From Conus ventricosus (Eukaryota > Mollusca > Gastropoda > Neogastropoda > Conidae), in contig CM031628.1 of NCBI GenBank assembly GCA_018398815.1, forward strand, positions 6,066,254 through 6,130,253: a stretch of DNA of 64,000 nucleotides. Reading direction: 5' to 3'. Shown here piece by piece: positions 10,968 through 21,497 of this stretch (position 1 is its first letter; each line of letters starts with the position of its first letter). A program made the translations under genes and the position numbers. The notes under the pieces are model-generated. The model had not been told where the DNA came from. It was given only the letters and a program-made list of their open reading frames with translations, and searched no databases.

Positions 10968-12698
10968 AATTTTTTTTTTTTACTTTTTTTTAATACTTTT
11001 TTTTTAAATTTCATTTCAAACATTTACATGAACATAGGACATACATAAGCAGTAAGAATTTGGGGGAAAAAAGAGAATTCAGCAATCACACAAGCAAGAA
11101 AAAAATTTCAACATTTTTCATTTGAAAAAAAAAAAAGAGAGAAAAAAAAGTAGGTTTTGCAGAAGAAGTGGAGGGAGGGGTAGAGAAAAAGAGAGAAGAT
11201 GAAAAAGAGAGGGGGAGGGGGACAGACAGAGAGAGACAGAAGGGAGGGACATTTGTTGGATGGATTGCATTCAATCAATATGTTGACACAAGTTACTTTC
11301 ACAAAGTAAATCACACTGGCCAGAAAAGAAAAACATAACCGTCAATAAAAGAGATAATAATGATGTCAGAACAGACATTTGTTCAGACTCATCTGCAACA
11401 TTAGGTAGTCTGTGTGTACAGAGATCAGAGCATAACAGGTTACTAAAAGTTGACAAAGCGTTTAAGTCTGTGAATGTGGGTCATAGTCTACAGATCGAGT
11501 GATGTTTAAGTAGTTAATCATTCACAAATAATGGTTTGTACACTGACCATTTCACAGTGAATCTGCATGGTTTAATTTTAAGTGTGCGATGTGTCCTTCA
11601 ATTTTATACCTATTCTTTAGTTTCCTTATAAATGCACTTATTTGTGGTAAACTGTTTTGTACTTTACAAGTGTATAAATAGTATTTTGCGAAAAGAATTA
11701 TGAAATAAAAGATTACATCACTAGAAATTGCTGCATCATTACCAAATAGTATCAGTGACTCTGTTAGTCGCACATTTTGTGCATTCATACATCTTTCTTT
11801 CATTAAGTCAGTGAGGTTATTCCAGAATAATTGTACGTAATGACACTTCCAGAACACATGATCAATACTATCTTTATACTCTCCACAAAAGTCACATCTA
11901 TCATTATTTTTTACAACCAATTTCCTTTAATATGATATTTGTACATAGACATCTATGTATTATTTTTAGCTGAAACCACTGGAGTTTTACATCCTGTATC
12001 TTGTGTGCGTATAAAAAAACAAGATTTCCAGTCATGGGATGTTGAGCTTGGCATCCCATTTTTCGCAGCCATTTAGGCGTTACATTATTTGTAATCAATA
12101 TATCATAATATAATCTACAACCTTTGTGAACCGAAAACAGTTGTTTAAAACACAATGATGAGTTTCGGGATGTATTGTTATTTATATAATGCCAGACTTT
12201 TTTGCATAGTCAAGTATTACAGATCTGTAACCAGCGTAAGTAAGGAAATTGATATCAATATCATACTTATCCTTGAAACATGTGTAAGTGAGGAACTGCC
12301 CATTATCATCAAAGAAATGGGCAACACAAAATATGTTTTTGTTATGCAATAGTTGTGAGATGATACATTTTCTTCCCATTTGAAACCGCTTGTTATAGCA
12401 TAAAGGTTCGGCAAGAAGTTCAGCAGAATTTTTAGGAATGCATTTGTAGTAAAACACCTTATATGCTTCAAGAACTTCTGACCAAAACTGATTGTATTTA
12501 GTGAATTTTGAGACAAAACTCTGGTCCGTACTTATCAATAAGTTCACACTTGGGAAAGTTATGCAACAGAAGACTTTTCCATTTATGTTTTGTTTTCTCA
12601 GCTTTACAAATCCATGAAAGTTTCAAAGATAAGACAAATGTTTTCAAATTAGGAAGGCCCATGCCCCCATTCCTCACTATTGTGTGAAATGTTTCGAC
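10968..12698 (-). pseudogene. L1-like LINE, ORF2 C-terminus and 3' UTR, piece 1
   Basis: The minus strand shows a poly-A tail (T-runs at 10968-11005), a 3' UTR, then the C-terminal part of ORF2 in several frames (12547-12182, 12155-11904, 11920-11552). Recognisable is CDFCGEYKDSIDHVFWKCH, a zinc-knuckle-like block, followed by KLKNRYKIEGHIA. The same segments occur in the plus-strand L1-like copy at 51419-52513 (SFCHTTKDSISHMFWHCG, KLKNRYNIEEYIA), so the two are the same family. Frameshifts show it is dead. It is interrupted at 12711 by a Penelope-like insertion. Confidence 0.85.
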
Positions 12699-13083
12699 TG
12701 ATTTTGTCTGATTAGGAATAGAGTTGTTTAGAACTTACCGCCAATGACATTGACAAACAAAGCACAAGACAAGACACGATGCATTTCAACCACTTGGGTC
12801 TTCTTCAGGCGAAAAAATAAATCACATTTAACATGTGGGACAGTACAAACAATGAAAAAAGAATGAAAATGACTTATCCGTTCTTGGCCATGTGTTTGGT
12901 GGGCGGAAATGACATGCGGCCAGGGGGATTATGGGAGAGGAAACGGAGGGTGGGGGTGGGGGGGTTGCGTCAGGGGAGGTGTGTGTGTGTGTGATATGAT
13001 AGGGTTGTGTGTCCAGTTTATTGGGATGGTGTGATATCTATGTGATGGTTGTGGTAATGGTGGATTGATAATAATGGTAAGGG

Positions 13084-13114
<31 letters not shown>

Positions 13115-13322
13115 TGGGTGGGTGGGTGGTGGGGATTTAAGGGGAAGGATATAAATACAAAACTAAGATTAAATAGATGGAGGGTTGCTGTAACTACTGT
13201 ATGAAGTGAGTGAAGGGGATGTGGTGGTGGTGTATGTAAGTGTGTGTGTATGTGTGTGTGTATGTGTGTGTGTTGGTAGGGGATTTTGCCAACTGGTGTG
13301 GAAGAGGTGAGTATGTGTGTTT

Positions 13323-13807
13323 GGTTATTGTTGGATATTGATGCCTTGGGGGTGTAGTGTGCCCAGTTTGGCAATGAGATGTGATTCTTGAGTTGTGCGT
13401 TCAAAGCTGTCACTCTGTGACTGCCAGAGTGCCATGACTTTGACATGGTCGATGTTGTGTTGGGTGTGGTTGAAGTGTAGGGCGACGGGTTTGGGTCGGT
13501 GGTGGCGGATATCGGCCAGGTGTTCAGAGATGCGTGTTTCGAGTGTGCGTGACGTTTCCCCTATGTAGATCTTGCCACACAGCTGGCAGTGGATGGCATA
13601 TATAATGTTGCGGCTCTGACATGAGAATGTGCGTTTGACTGTGAAGGAGTCTTTGGGGCCCTGTAGGATGGTGTCTGGTTTGGTGAGGGGGCAGATTTTG
13701 CAGTTGGGTTTGGAGCAGGGTGAGTACCTGGTGGTGTAGCTGTGGTTCTGTTCAAACTGGACCGCACGAGGAGGTCTTTGAGGTTTTTGTCACGTTTGAA
13801 TGTGATC
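13323..13807 (-). pseudogene. GIY-YIG endonuclease fragment of Penelope-like element, left arm
   Basis: Mirror image of the right-arm copy. The same Cys-rich block and GIY-YIG-type region can be read on the minus strand, but one C is missing in a C-run relative to the right arm (around 13713-13730), which shifts the frame and breaks the protein. Confidence 0.8.
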
Positions 13808-13846
13808 ATGGGTTTGGTATGGAAGGCGGGTTTGTGGTTATGTACA

Positions 13847-14332
13847 ATGATCACATTCAAACGTGACAAAAACCTCAAAGACCTCCTCGTGCGGTCCAGT
13901 TTGAACAGAACCACAGCTACACCACCAGGTACTCACCCCTGCTCCAAACCCAACTGCAAAATCTGCCCCCTCACCAAACCAGACACCATCCTACAGGGCC
14001 CCAAAGACTCCTTCACAGTCAAACGCACATTCTCATGTCAGAGCCGCAACATTATATATGCCATCCACTGCCAGCTGTGTGGCAAGATCTACATAGGGGA
14101 AACGTCACGCACACTCGAAACACGCATCTCTGAACACCTGGCCGATATCCGCCACCACCGACCCAAACCCGTCGCCCTACACTTCAACCACACCCAACAC
14201 AACATCGACCATGTCAAAGTCATGGCACTCTGGCAGTCACAGAGTGACAGCTTTGAACGCACAACTCAAGAATCACATCTCATTGCCAAACTGGGCACAC
14301 TACACCCCCAAGGCATCAATATCCAACAATAA
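13847..14332 (+). CDS. GIY-YIG endonuclease domain of Penelope-like element, right arm
   Basis: The open frame begins MITFKRDKNLKDLLVRSS, followed by a cysteine block (CSKPNCKICPL) and the nuclease signature region IIYAIHCQLCGKIYIGETSR, with the conserved arginine and histidine (RISEHLADI) downstream. This arrangement (Cys motif then GIY-YIG) is characteristic of the endonuclease of Penelope-like elements, where it nicks target DNA for reverse transcription. The frame runs upstream into the palindrome spacer (to 13742), but that part is antisense of the other arm. The RT domain is absent, so this is a truncated remnant. Confidence 0.8.
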   Translation: MITFKRDKNLKDLLVRSSLNRTTATPPGTHPCSKPNCKICPLTKPDTILQGPKDSFTVKRTFSCQSRNIIYAIHCQLCGKIYIGETSRTLETRISEHLADIRHHRPKPVALHFNHTQHNIDHVKVMALWQSQSDSFERTTQESHLIAKLGTLHPQGINIQQ

Positions 14333-14978
14333 CCAAACACACATACTCACCTCTTCCACACCAGTTGGCAAAATCCCCTACCAACACACACACATACACA
14401 CACACATTTCACACACACTTACATACACCACCACCACATCCCCTTCACTCACTTCATACAGTAGTTACAGCAACCCTCCATCTATTTAATCTTAGTTTTG
14501 TATTTATATCCTTCCCTTAAATCCCCACCCACCCACCCACCCACCTTTTTTTTTTTTTTTTTTTTTTTTTTCCCTTACCATTATTATAATCCACCATTAC
14601 CACAACCATCACATAGATATCACACCATCCCAATAAACTGGACACACAACCCTATCATATCACACACACACACACCTCCCCTGACGCAACCCCCCCACCC
14701 CCCACCCTCCGTTTCCTCTCCCATAATCCCCCTGGCCGCATGTCATTTCCGCCCACCAAACACATGGCCAAGAACGGATAAGTCATTTTCATTCTTTTTT
14801 CATTGTTTGTACTGTCCCACATGTTAAATGTGATTTATTTTTTCGCCTGAAGAAGACCCAAGTGGTTGAAATGCATCGTGTCTTGTCTTGTGCTTTGTTT
14901 GTCAATGTCATTGGCGGTAAGTTCTAAACAACTCTATTCCTAATCTTGCTTCGTTCGCCGCCGTCAGTCACTCCATTT

Positions 14979-15380
14979 TGATTTTGTCTGGTTTCCTGTT
15001 CCAAAAAAATTTATAACAAATTTGTTTACACGTTTGAAAAAATATGTCTTGTTGGTTTGGCAAAAGGAGCCAGAGATGAGTCAGTTTTGAAAGGATTATA
15101 GATTTTAATATTGCAACTCTGCCAAGAGGTGTGATCTGATGTTTGACCCATATTTTGAACAGATACTTTACTTCTGCTAATTTTTCTGAGTAATTAACTT
15201 CAAGACATCCTTTTAAATCATTAGTGAGCCAATACCTAACACACAAAATTTCGGCGGATTCCAGTTTAAACCTAAGTGTTCCATATACCGAGTTGTGGAA
15301 TTCTTGCAACTCCCTAGCCAGTCACACTTTGTTCTAAATTTCTATTCTTTCAAACAATATATTGATGGTTCCAACTGTAG
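14979..15380 (-). pseudogene. L1-like LINE ORF2, piece 2 (upstream of the Penelope insertion)
   Basis: A minus-strand frame 15309-14968 contains YSEKLAEVKYLFKIW, TPLGRVAILKSIILSKLTHL and FFWNRKPDKIK. The same blocks occur at 51040-51260 in the plus-strand copy. It continues into piece 1 (12698 downwards) once the Penelope-like element and one 12-bp duplication are removed. The upstream end is near 15380. Confidence 0.85.
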
Positions 15381-15496
15381 AGAGGAGATGGCCTCTGCTG
15401 CATATTGCTCTACAGCTCCCTCTCATCATGTATTATAGTAAGGGGTGAGAAAGTGAGGGAGACAGACATGTAGACCTTGACACACTTTGATGCAAG

Positions 15497-15528
<32 letters not shown>

Positions 15529-16084
15529 GTGAGGGAGACAGAGACATATATGTAGACCATGACACACTTTGATGCAAGGAGAGAGAGAGAGAGGAGAAAG
15601 ATGCAAAGAGGAAAAAAGAAAAAAGATACAAAGAGGAACAGAGGCAGACAGAAGGAAAAGGAGAGGAGGTGGGAAAGAAAAAGAGAAAGAGGATGTAAGC
15701 TGAAAAACTTAGATAATCTAGAAAGGGAGGAATAGCAGTGTGTCAGAGAATAGCAGAATAAAGTAAGGGGAAGGGGAATCTAGGAAAGGGTGGTGGTGGT
15801 GGGGGGGGGGGTAGGAAAATGATATGAAGTGTGGGGTACGCTGTCAGTGCAGTGACAGGTAGAGGGCACGATGAGGATAAACCCTACAGCCCAGTGAAAC
15901 CAACTGATTAAAGTTTACAGCAAATGGTGCATTATGCCATCTGGTTTCCCAGACTGGGTTTTCTGATGTCCTCTCTTTCTCTAGAACAGCATGTGAACAT
16001 ATATACATGTCTAAGAACTCGGTGTGTCCAGTGTATCCCGTTTTTCATCTCTGTAACCAAGTCGTTCCGCTTATTTGAGTTTTT
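15381..16084. other. Purine-rich non-coding stretch
   Basis: GA-rich repeats at 15499-15530 and 15580-15600 sit in two ~75-bp imperfect tandem units (CACACTTTGATGCAAGGAGAG). No coding feature seen. Confidence 0.6.
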
Positions 16085-16770
16085 CTTTTAAAGTGATTGT
16101 TTGCGCTGTACATATGCACTTTTCTTTAAACAGTGGAAGTACTCTGTACTTGTTTTCTCTTCGGCATAGTAATGCGATGTGATTGTGCATTTTCATGTGA
16201 TTGTTTGCGCTGTACATATGCTCTTTTCTTTAAACAGTGGAAGTTGTAGCTCTCACTTTTTTTGAATGGCCCCCTTCCTTTCCCCCCCCCCTTCTCAAAT
16301 GGCCTCCACCTCTGTATTTTCTCTTCAGCATAGTAATATGATGTGATTGAGCTTTTTCACGTAATTGTCTGCACAGTGCATATGCTCTTTCTTTACACAG
16401 TGGAATTTGTGGCTTTCACTTGGATTTGCCCCCCCCCCCCCCCCACTTGTGCCTCCGTGTCACTGTGTTTTTGGTCAGTATAGTTATAGTATGTCATTGA
16501 GCTTTTCCATGTAAACGTTTGAGCTTTTTATTTTCAAATTTATTTTGAGTTTCGTCAATGATTTCGTTACATTCAAGGACACACACACACACACGCACAC
16601 GCACACACCACGCACACGCACACACACACACACACAGACATACACATATCTATCACACATCAGTCTGGGTTTGTTTGTTTTGTTGTCTTCCAACCTCTTT
16701 ATTACAACCATTTTCGTTTTTGAAAAGAAAAGTAATGTTTGATGCTCTTTCCTTTAAACAGTGTGATAGC
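16085..16770. repeat. Diverged long tandem repeat, about four units
   Basis: Units beginning near 16092, 16199, 16365 and 16505-16740 share ATGTGATTG, CATATGCTCTTT, CTTTAAACAGTGGAA and short C-runs. Spacing is irregular (about 107-165 bp) because of inserted homopolymers. The last unit is interrupted by CA repeats (16579-16638). Non-coding. Confidence 0.6.
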
Positions 16771-16833
16771 TTTTTACATGACCAAACAATCTGATTTCAA
16801 ATCTCTTTTTGTTTTTGTGGCTTCTCTGATCTG

Positions 16834-16835
<2 letters not shown>

Positions 16836-16901
<66 letters not shown>

Positions 16902-16977
16902 CCCCAGGGCTGGGTGAAAAAAGCATGTGCAATTTGCTTATCTCATTACCCTGGTGAAATAAAATTTCGTTCGTTTG

Positions 16978-17030
<53 letters not shown>

Positions 17031-17176
17031 CTCTCTTTCTCTCTCTCTCTCCTCGTCTGTGATGAAAACATTGAAAACAAAAGAAAAATAAATTTTCAAG
17101 AAATGTGTGTGTGCGTGCGTGTACACATGCGAGCGTGTGTGCGTGCATGCATGCGTGTGCGTGTGTGTGTGTGTGC

Positions 17177-17210
<34 letters not shown>

Positions 17211-17263
17211 CTCTGTGTATGTGTGTGTGTGCCTCTGTGTGTGTGTTGTGTGTGTGTGTGTGA
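16836..17263. repeat. Microsatellite cluster (CT)n and (GT)n, with a short dispersed repeat
   Basis: CT tracts lie at 16838-16897 and 16985-17050 and a GT/GC-rich tract at 17105-17263. Between them, 16900-16984 (GGCTGGGTGAAAAA.. to AAATAAAATTTCGTTCGTTC) looks like the end of a short interspersed element with a TTCG-type tail. Long frames here are artefacts. Confidence 0.85.
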
Positions 17264-17770
17264 CGGTCGCTAAGCCGGACTTCCACCACCTTTAACTACA
17301 CTTAACTGCTTTTCCCAGACAAAACACATCAAACAAACCACACAAAAAAACCGCTTCCAAGTGCTTATATTTACATACACATCATTTAAAACAAGGGGGA
17401 AGCAAACAATAACGACAAATATACAACCTTGTCAGTTATACCAAATGGGAAACAACCCACAACCACTGTGATCGACTCCCTTTACAGTAAACCGAAGATA
17501 CCATGACCCTGAGACCTTTAGGGAATGGCTTCCCTGCCACTAATGAAAACACTCGGGTCTGGCGTCGCATTAGAGAGGCAAGGCCAACCACTGAGTGCAA
17601 AGGTTATGGACCTAGAGTGTTGAATGACAGTGAATGACACTGCACACACCAGGGCAGTACCACCACCTGCAAAACAAAAGGCTAAGGGACCAGGCCGGCT
17701 CCCTATGAATGATTCGAATATCCCTCAACAACTGGGACGCAAGTGGATGACATACGATGTGGAGGGATTC
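17264..17770. other. No recognised feature
   Basis: Ordinary-composition DNA with no convincing ORF or repeat. Confidence 0.5.
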
Positions 17771-17805
17771 TTAACCCTTCCCGTACGTCGCCAAAAAACT
17801 CACAC

Positions 17806-17960
17806 GCCGTACATCGTGGGTGCGCACACACCCATGGTCGTTATATAGGCGATTCGGTGAATAGTCCCTCGCCGTACATCGTGGGTGCACACACACCCAT
17901 GGTCGTTATATAGGCGATTCGGTGAATAGTCCTCGCCGTACATCGTGGTGCACACACACC
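17806..17960. repeat. Subterminal tandem repeats, ~69-bp unit x ~2.3
   Basis: Units contain GCCGTACATCGTGGGTGCAC, ACACACCCATGGTCG and TATATAGGCGATTCGGTGAA. The GGGTG..CACCC core is a small palindrome. The same core recurs inverted at 19738-19872. Confidence 0.8.
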
Positions 17961-17964
17961 CATG

Positions 17965-17980
17965 TCTCTCTCTCTGTCTG

Positions 17981-18013
<33 letters not shown>

Positions 18014-18309
18014 CACACACACACGTACACACGCACACATGCACGCACACGCACGCACGCAAGCACGCACACACACACACGGAGCGGGCACATTACGTGC
18101 ATGCACGTGCACACACGCACACACACACACTCTCTCTTTCTCCCTCTCTCTCGCATGCATGCACACGCATGCATGCATGCATGCACACTCACACACACGC
18201 GCGCGCACGTGCGCCCATGCGCACACACATTCGCATACACACACGCACACACACATACACACACACACTGGCGCGCGCGCACACGCACACGCACACACAC
18301 ACACAGAGG

Positions 18310-18378
<69 letters not shown>

Positions 18379-18431
18379 TCTGAAATCACTATATGTGGGA
18401 AGACGTTAAACGAAAGAACAACAACAACAAC

Positions 18432-18484
<53 letters not shown>

Positions 18485-18536
18485 TGTCTGAAATCACTAT
18501 ATGTGGGAAGACGTTAAACGAAAGAACAACAACAAC

Positions 18537-18595
<59 letters not shown>

Positions 18596-18638
18596 ACACA
18601 CGTACACACTCAATCACACACACACACACACACTCAAT

Positions 18639-18680
<42 letters not shown>

Positions 18681-18682
18681 AT
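17965..18682. repeat. Giant (CA)n microsatellite block
   Basis: Over 700 bp dominated by CA, with CT, GCGC and AAC interruptions. Two identical islands (CTGTCTGAAATCACTATATG then a GGGAAGACGTTAAACGAAAG and AAC tail, at 18377-18435 and 18484-18540) look like tails of the same SINE duplicated with the repeat. The long His/Thr-rich and Cys/Val-rich frames on both strands are artefacts. Confidence 0.9.
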
Positions 18683-18998
18683 CCGTGTTGTCTTGAATGA
18701 AATTCAGTGCATCTTCTGGGGCTGAAAAAAAAAAAAAAAGAAATATAAAATTTCTTTCCCGTTCCGCGTTTGTGTTTCTGTTTACGTATGTGTAATATAT
18801 GTAAAGTGTGCATGCATGTTTCTATGCTGAGATGTGTGTGTGTAAGTATATGCATCAAATTCAATGTGTGTCTGTACTTTTAGAGCATAAACTGACGTTC
18901 ATCAATACACGCTTTGATCGTTGCTCACTGCACACATGCACATCTGGTTATATTGACTGCTCAAAGCGTATGAGGCAAATGAGGGGCTGAATACTTAC

Positions 18999-19089
18999 AG
19001 TTTAGTGCTTCAACAGCATCGTCTGGTTCAGCTCCATTGGCAACATTCAGGGCTTCAAATATGTTGAGACGTTCCATTATGGATGCAGC
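18999..19089 (-). CDS. Exon remnant in piggyBac-like element 2 (possible transposase N-terminus)
   Basis: On the minus strand a 91-nt open segment lies between an AG acceptor (ATTTGCAG) and a perfect GTAAGTAT donor. From its ATG it reads MERLNIFEALNVANGAEPDD and then AVEALN. A short acidic helical N-terminus is typical of piggyBac transposases, but sequence identity to any known one is not established here. An upstream donor at 19531-19537 suggests a two-exon 5' gene structure. Downstream coding exons are missing, which fits internal deletion. Confidence 0.4.
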
Positions 19090-19537
19090 CTGCAAATATT
19101 CATATGTACCATTTTATTTCATGGTTCCCAAAATACATATTTTGTTTGATCTAACCATCCGTTTTCAGCTCTATAGCTGTGCTGCATAGATTTGCTGTAT
19201 GCAATAAATTTGACTTGCTTTCATGTACTTTCAGGCGATGAAGCCTTTTTACTGCTGTGAGTGTTGTAACAATTACCATCAATTTATTACTGTAGTCTAT
19301 ACGATCAATGAAATTAGTTTCACATGCTAAAATTACAAATCATAGAACACAAACGCAGAATGTAGTTGCATCGCACCTACTACAGACACAATGTTATGCT
19401 CGTTTGACTACAGCTCCTGTAATATAAAAAGAGCATGAGCAATAAGTGTGAAGAAGATCGATCCTGTTATGGAATGCAGTGTAACATTATGTATAAAATG
19501 AGAGATAGGTAAACAGAAAATGTGAATGTATACTTAC

Positions 19538-19700
19538 TTTGAAACACAACGAAACTTCAGCACGTGGCAATGTGGAACTTTTCCACAGGCTTCAGTGGCG
19601 GGAATGTGACGTCAGTAAACCACGCAGTACCTATATTTTGCACACGGCACTGTTCTGTCGAGCTCTTAGATGATGCTAGCACAGTGTGTGGAAACTTCCA
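19538..19700 (-). other. Candidate 5' UTR exon with GTAAGT donor
   Basis: Minus-strand sequence ending GTTGTGTTTCAAA is followed by GTAAGTATA (19537-19529). It would splice over a ~448-nt intron to the exon at 18999-19089. The 5' boundary is unknown; 19700 is a guess just inside the subterminal repeats. Confidence 0.3.
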
Positions 19701-19732
19701 TTACTGAGTAGGCTAAGCACGCATAGTTTCTT

Positions 19733-19885
19733 CTTTGGGAGTATGGGTGTGTGTGCACCCACGACGTACGGCCCGCATAGTTCCTTCTTTGGCAGTATGG
19801 GTGTGTGTGCACCCACGATGTACGGCCCGCACAGTTCCTTCTTTGGCAGTATGGGTGTGTGTGCACCCACGAAGTACAGGGAAGG
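19733..19885. repeat. Subterminal tandem repeats, ~57-bp unit x ~2.7, right side
   Basis: Units read TAGTTCCTTCTTTGGCAG, TATGGGTGTGTGTGCACCCA and CGA(C/T)GTACGGCCCGC. The palindromic core is shared, inverted, with 17806-17960. One further degenerate core sits next to the right end (20040-20070). Confidence 0.8.
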
Positions 19886-20080
19886 TTATACGATGTTTTT
19901 GTTGTTTGATTATTTGTTTATTTAAAGGCAAAATGGCATCATTTTTGGGTAGTACGTGCCCAGTCCCTTTACTAACAAAGTCATAAAATTTCAGTAAGAT
20001 TGTATGCACAATAACTGAAATATGAAACATTAAATAAAAGTATGGGTGCATTTGCACCCACGGTGTACGGGAAGGGTTAA

Positions 20081-20311
20081 AAGGGGGGAAAAAACAAGGG
20101 AGACGACTACGGACACTGAAGATCCTTTTCTCCTGTATTCTCCCCTAACTGGCTAGACTCACTATATGTCACCTCCCGCTCACCAATTTTCTTGTGGCTG
20201 AACATCTTGCAATCACATCAACACAGTGACATCATTAAAATACACCAATAAAACAAGATTTGGAAAAGAGGCACGTATCAACAAAACGACTCTGTTAAAC
20301 GTGGCCGGCTA
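20081..20311. other. No recognised feature
   Basis: No ORF or repeat of note. Confidence 0.4.
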
Positions 20312-20470
20312 AAGACGACGACAAAGATGAAGACGTCGAAGATGAAGACGATGTCGAAGATGAAGATGATGATGAAGATGAAGACGAAGATGAAGAGGAC
20401 AGCGAAGATGAAGATAACGTTGAAGATGAAGACGATGATGAAGACGAAAGTGAGGATAATGACAAAATCC
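20312..20470. repeat. GAAGAT/GAAGAC-type hexanucleotide repeat
   Basis: Imperfect GAYGAA units over about 160 bp. One plus-strand frame would encode an almost pure Asp/Glu run, but it lacks a start codon (a stop lies just upstream) and ends at 20517. It could be an exon or merely a repeat. Confidence 0.75.
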
Positions 20471-21055
20471 CCCGTAGTGCTACCCACTGCCCATCACTTG
20501 ACCCTATCAACCCATGAAGGGCATCAAACCTATGCAAATACGCAACACTGACTGCACCAAAACTTGACTCGTTGATTTCTCCTCCTCACATCTACACTAT
20601 GGCGGGTGCCCTCTGCTGCCCCACCCTGGTGCAGACAGGACAGCTGTTGAACACCTGATACCTCGCTGGATACTGGGTAACTCACAGAGTAACTTGGCGA
20701 GTGGCTGGATTCCTGCTGCCTCACCCAGGCACATCGGGGGTCGACGGGACCTCAGCTGCTGGAAATGCTCTTGGGGCACCTCCCTGTATGCAAGGTGCGA
20801 GGAAGACCTGCAGGGGGCACCTTATCACAGGACTGGATCGGCCACCAGGGGTGGGATTTATCCGCGGATTTCTGCGGTAGATCCTTGTTCGTTCCGCGCA
20901 ACAGCGTGTCAGTTCCGCGGAAGCGATCTGTGATTCTCATTCATGTCTTCAAAAACATCGGGTGTCATTTATCCACAAACTGTTCGACATTCTTAAACGG
21001 CTTCGATTCGCAGTTAACTTGGTAACTTTCTCCTTCCGGTTTTGCGATCTTCAAA
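20471..21055. promoter_or_regulatory. Upstream region of the zinc-finger ORF
   Basis: Non-coding as far as I can see. The last ~40 bp (TTTCTCCTTCCGGTTTTGCG, then CTTCAAAATGGCGAC) resemble a TATA-less promoter with an ETS-type CTTCCGG site close to the first ATG. The promoter role is inferred. Confidence 0.25.
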
Positions 21056-21343
21056 ATGGCGACATGTCGAAGAGACGTCGTTTCACGCGGAGAAAATGTT
21101 TCCTGCGACAGTTCTTTGAAGAACAAGTGGAAGTGGGACTGGTTGGAGAGTAAGGTGGATGATGATGAAGTGATAGGCCAGTTATTAGCCAAATTTAATG
21201 CCTGTGGCCTTGCTTACTGCAATCTTTGCCGAGTGCAAATAAATTACAGTTCACGCGGAAAAGTTGCTTTGGTGGATCACATTAAAAGCAACAAGCACAA
21301 GACAGCTCTGGATCAGCGGACAAAATTAATGCAAGATGTCTAG
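21056..21343 (+). CDS. Short zinc-finger protein (first-exon-like)
   Basis: A 95-codon frame starts at AAAATGGCGAC. It has a tryptophan-rich segment (KNKWKWDWLE) and a single finger, YCNLCRVQIN..HIKSNKHK, with Cys-x2-Cys and His-x5-His. Such fingers (BED/TTF-like or U1-like) head many transposase-related and host DNA-binding proteins. The stop lies inside a 21-bp-stem hairpin (21320-21382), whose left arm forms the last codons, so the natural C-terminus may have been replaced. The function is unknown. Confidence 0.5.
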   Translation: MATCRRDVVSRGENVSCDSSLKNKWKWDWLESKVDDDEVIGQLLAKFNACGLAYCNLCRVQINYSSRGKVALVDHIKSNKHKTALDQRTKLMQDV

Positions 21344-21382
21344 CTCCACACTTGGGAGCTGGACATCTTGCATTAATTTTGT
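21320..21382. repeat. Hairpin palindrome (21-bp stem plus inner 6-bp stem)
   Basis: ACAAAATTAATGCAAGATGTC at 21320-21340 pairs perfectly with 21362-21382. AGCTCC (21342-21347) pairs with GGAGCT (21355-21360). It overlaps the end of the zinc-finger ORF. Confidence 0.9.
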
Positions 21383-21497
21383 GTGCCATTAGGTTGAAAA
21401 GGAACTCCTCTCGTCTACACTTGGTCCAAGTTGTGAAAGATAGTAAGTATTAGTATAGTTGATTTTTATAGCTTTTTGTATTAAAAAAAAAGAAAAG
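21383..21497. other. No recognised feature
   Basis: Short AT-rich spacer between two palindromic structures. Confidence 0.4.

Larger units (their letters stand above)
12711..14978. mobile_element. Penelope-like element in palindromic head-to-head form
   Basis: The two arms, 12711-13807 and 13848-14944, are about 1,097 nt each and near-identical inverted copies around a ~40-nt spacer. A 34-nt unpaired tail (14945-14978) lies at the right. The whole is flanked by a 12-bp duplication TGATTTTGTCTG (12699-12710 and 14979-14990) that splits an L1-like ORF2. Each arm encodes a GIY-YIG endonuclease fragment typical of the C-terminus of Penelope-like retroelement proteins. No reverse transcriptase is left. 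Inverted, 5'-truncated partial copies are known for this class; arms this symmetric are notable. Confidence 0.85.
17771..20080. mobile_element. piggyBac-like TTAA element 2
   Basis: TTAA at 17771-17774 and 20077-20080 flank inverted ends CCCTTCCCGTAC and GTACGGGAAGGG. Inside are subterminal tandem repeats at both ends (17806-17960 and 19733-19885) in opposite orientation, a large CA block, and two splice-bounded exon remnants on the minus strand. No DDD catalytic core is visible. The element is about 2.3 kb and non-autonomous, perhaps an internally deleted derivative of a larger transposon whose 5' gene end is still present. Confidence 0.8.

Noticed and set aside
13742..13846. Upstream extension of the GIY-YIG ORF
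   Set aside because: It lies in the palindrome spacer and the opposite arm, so it is antisense sequence.
17962..18696. 244-residue His/Thr-rich ORF and overlapping Cys/Val-rich ORFs
   Set aside because: They are translations of CA/GT repeats in every frame, without start context or domain content.
20327..20551. Lys/Met-rich 74-residue ORF
   Set aside because: A frame of the GAAGAT repeat; no support as a gene.
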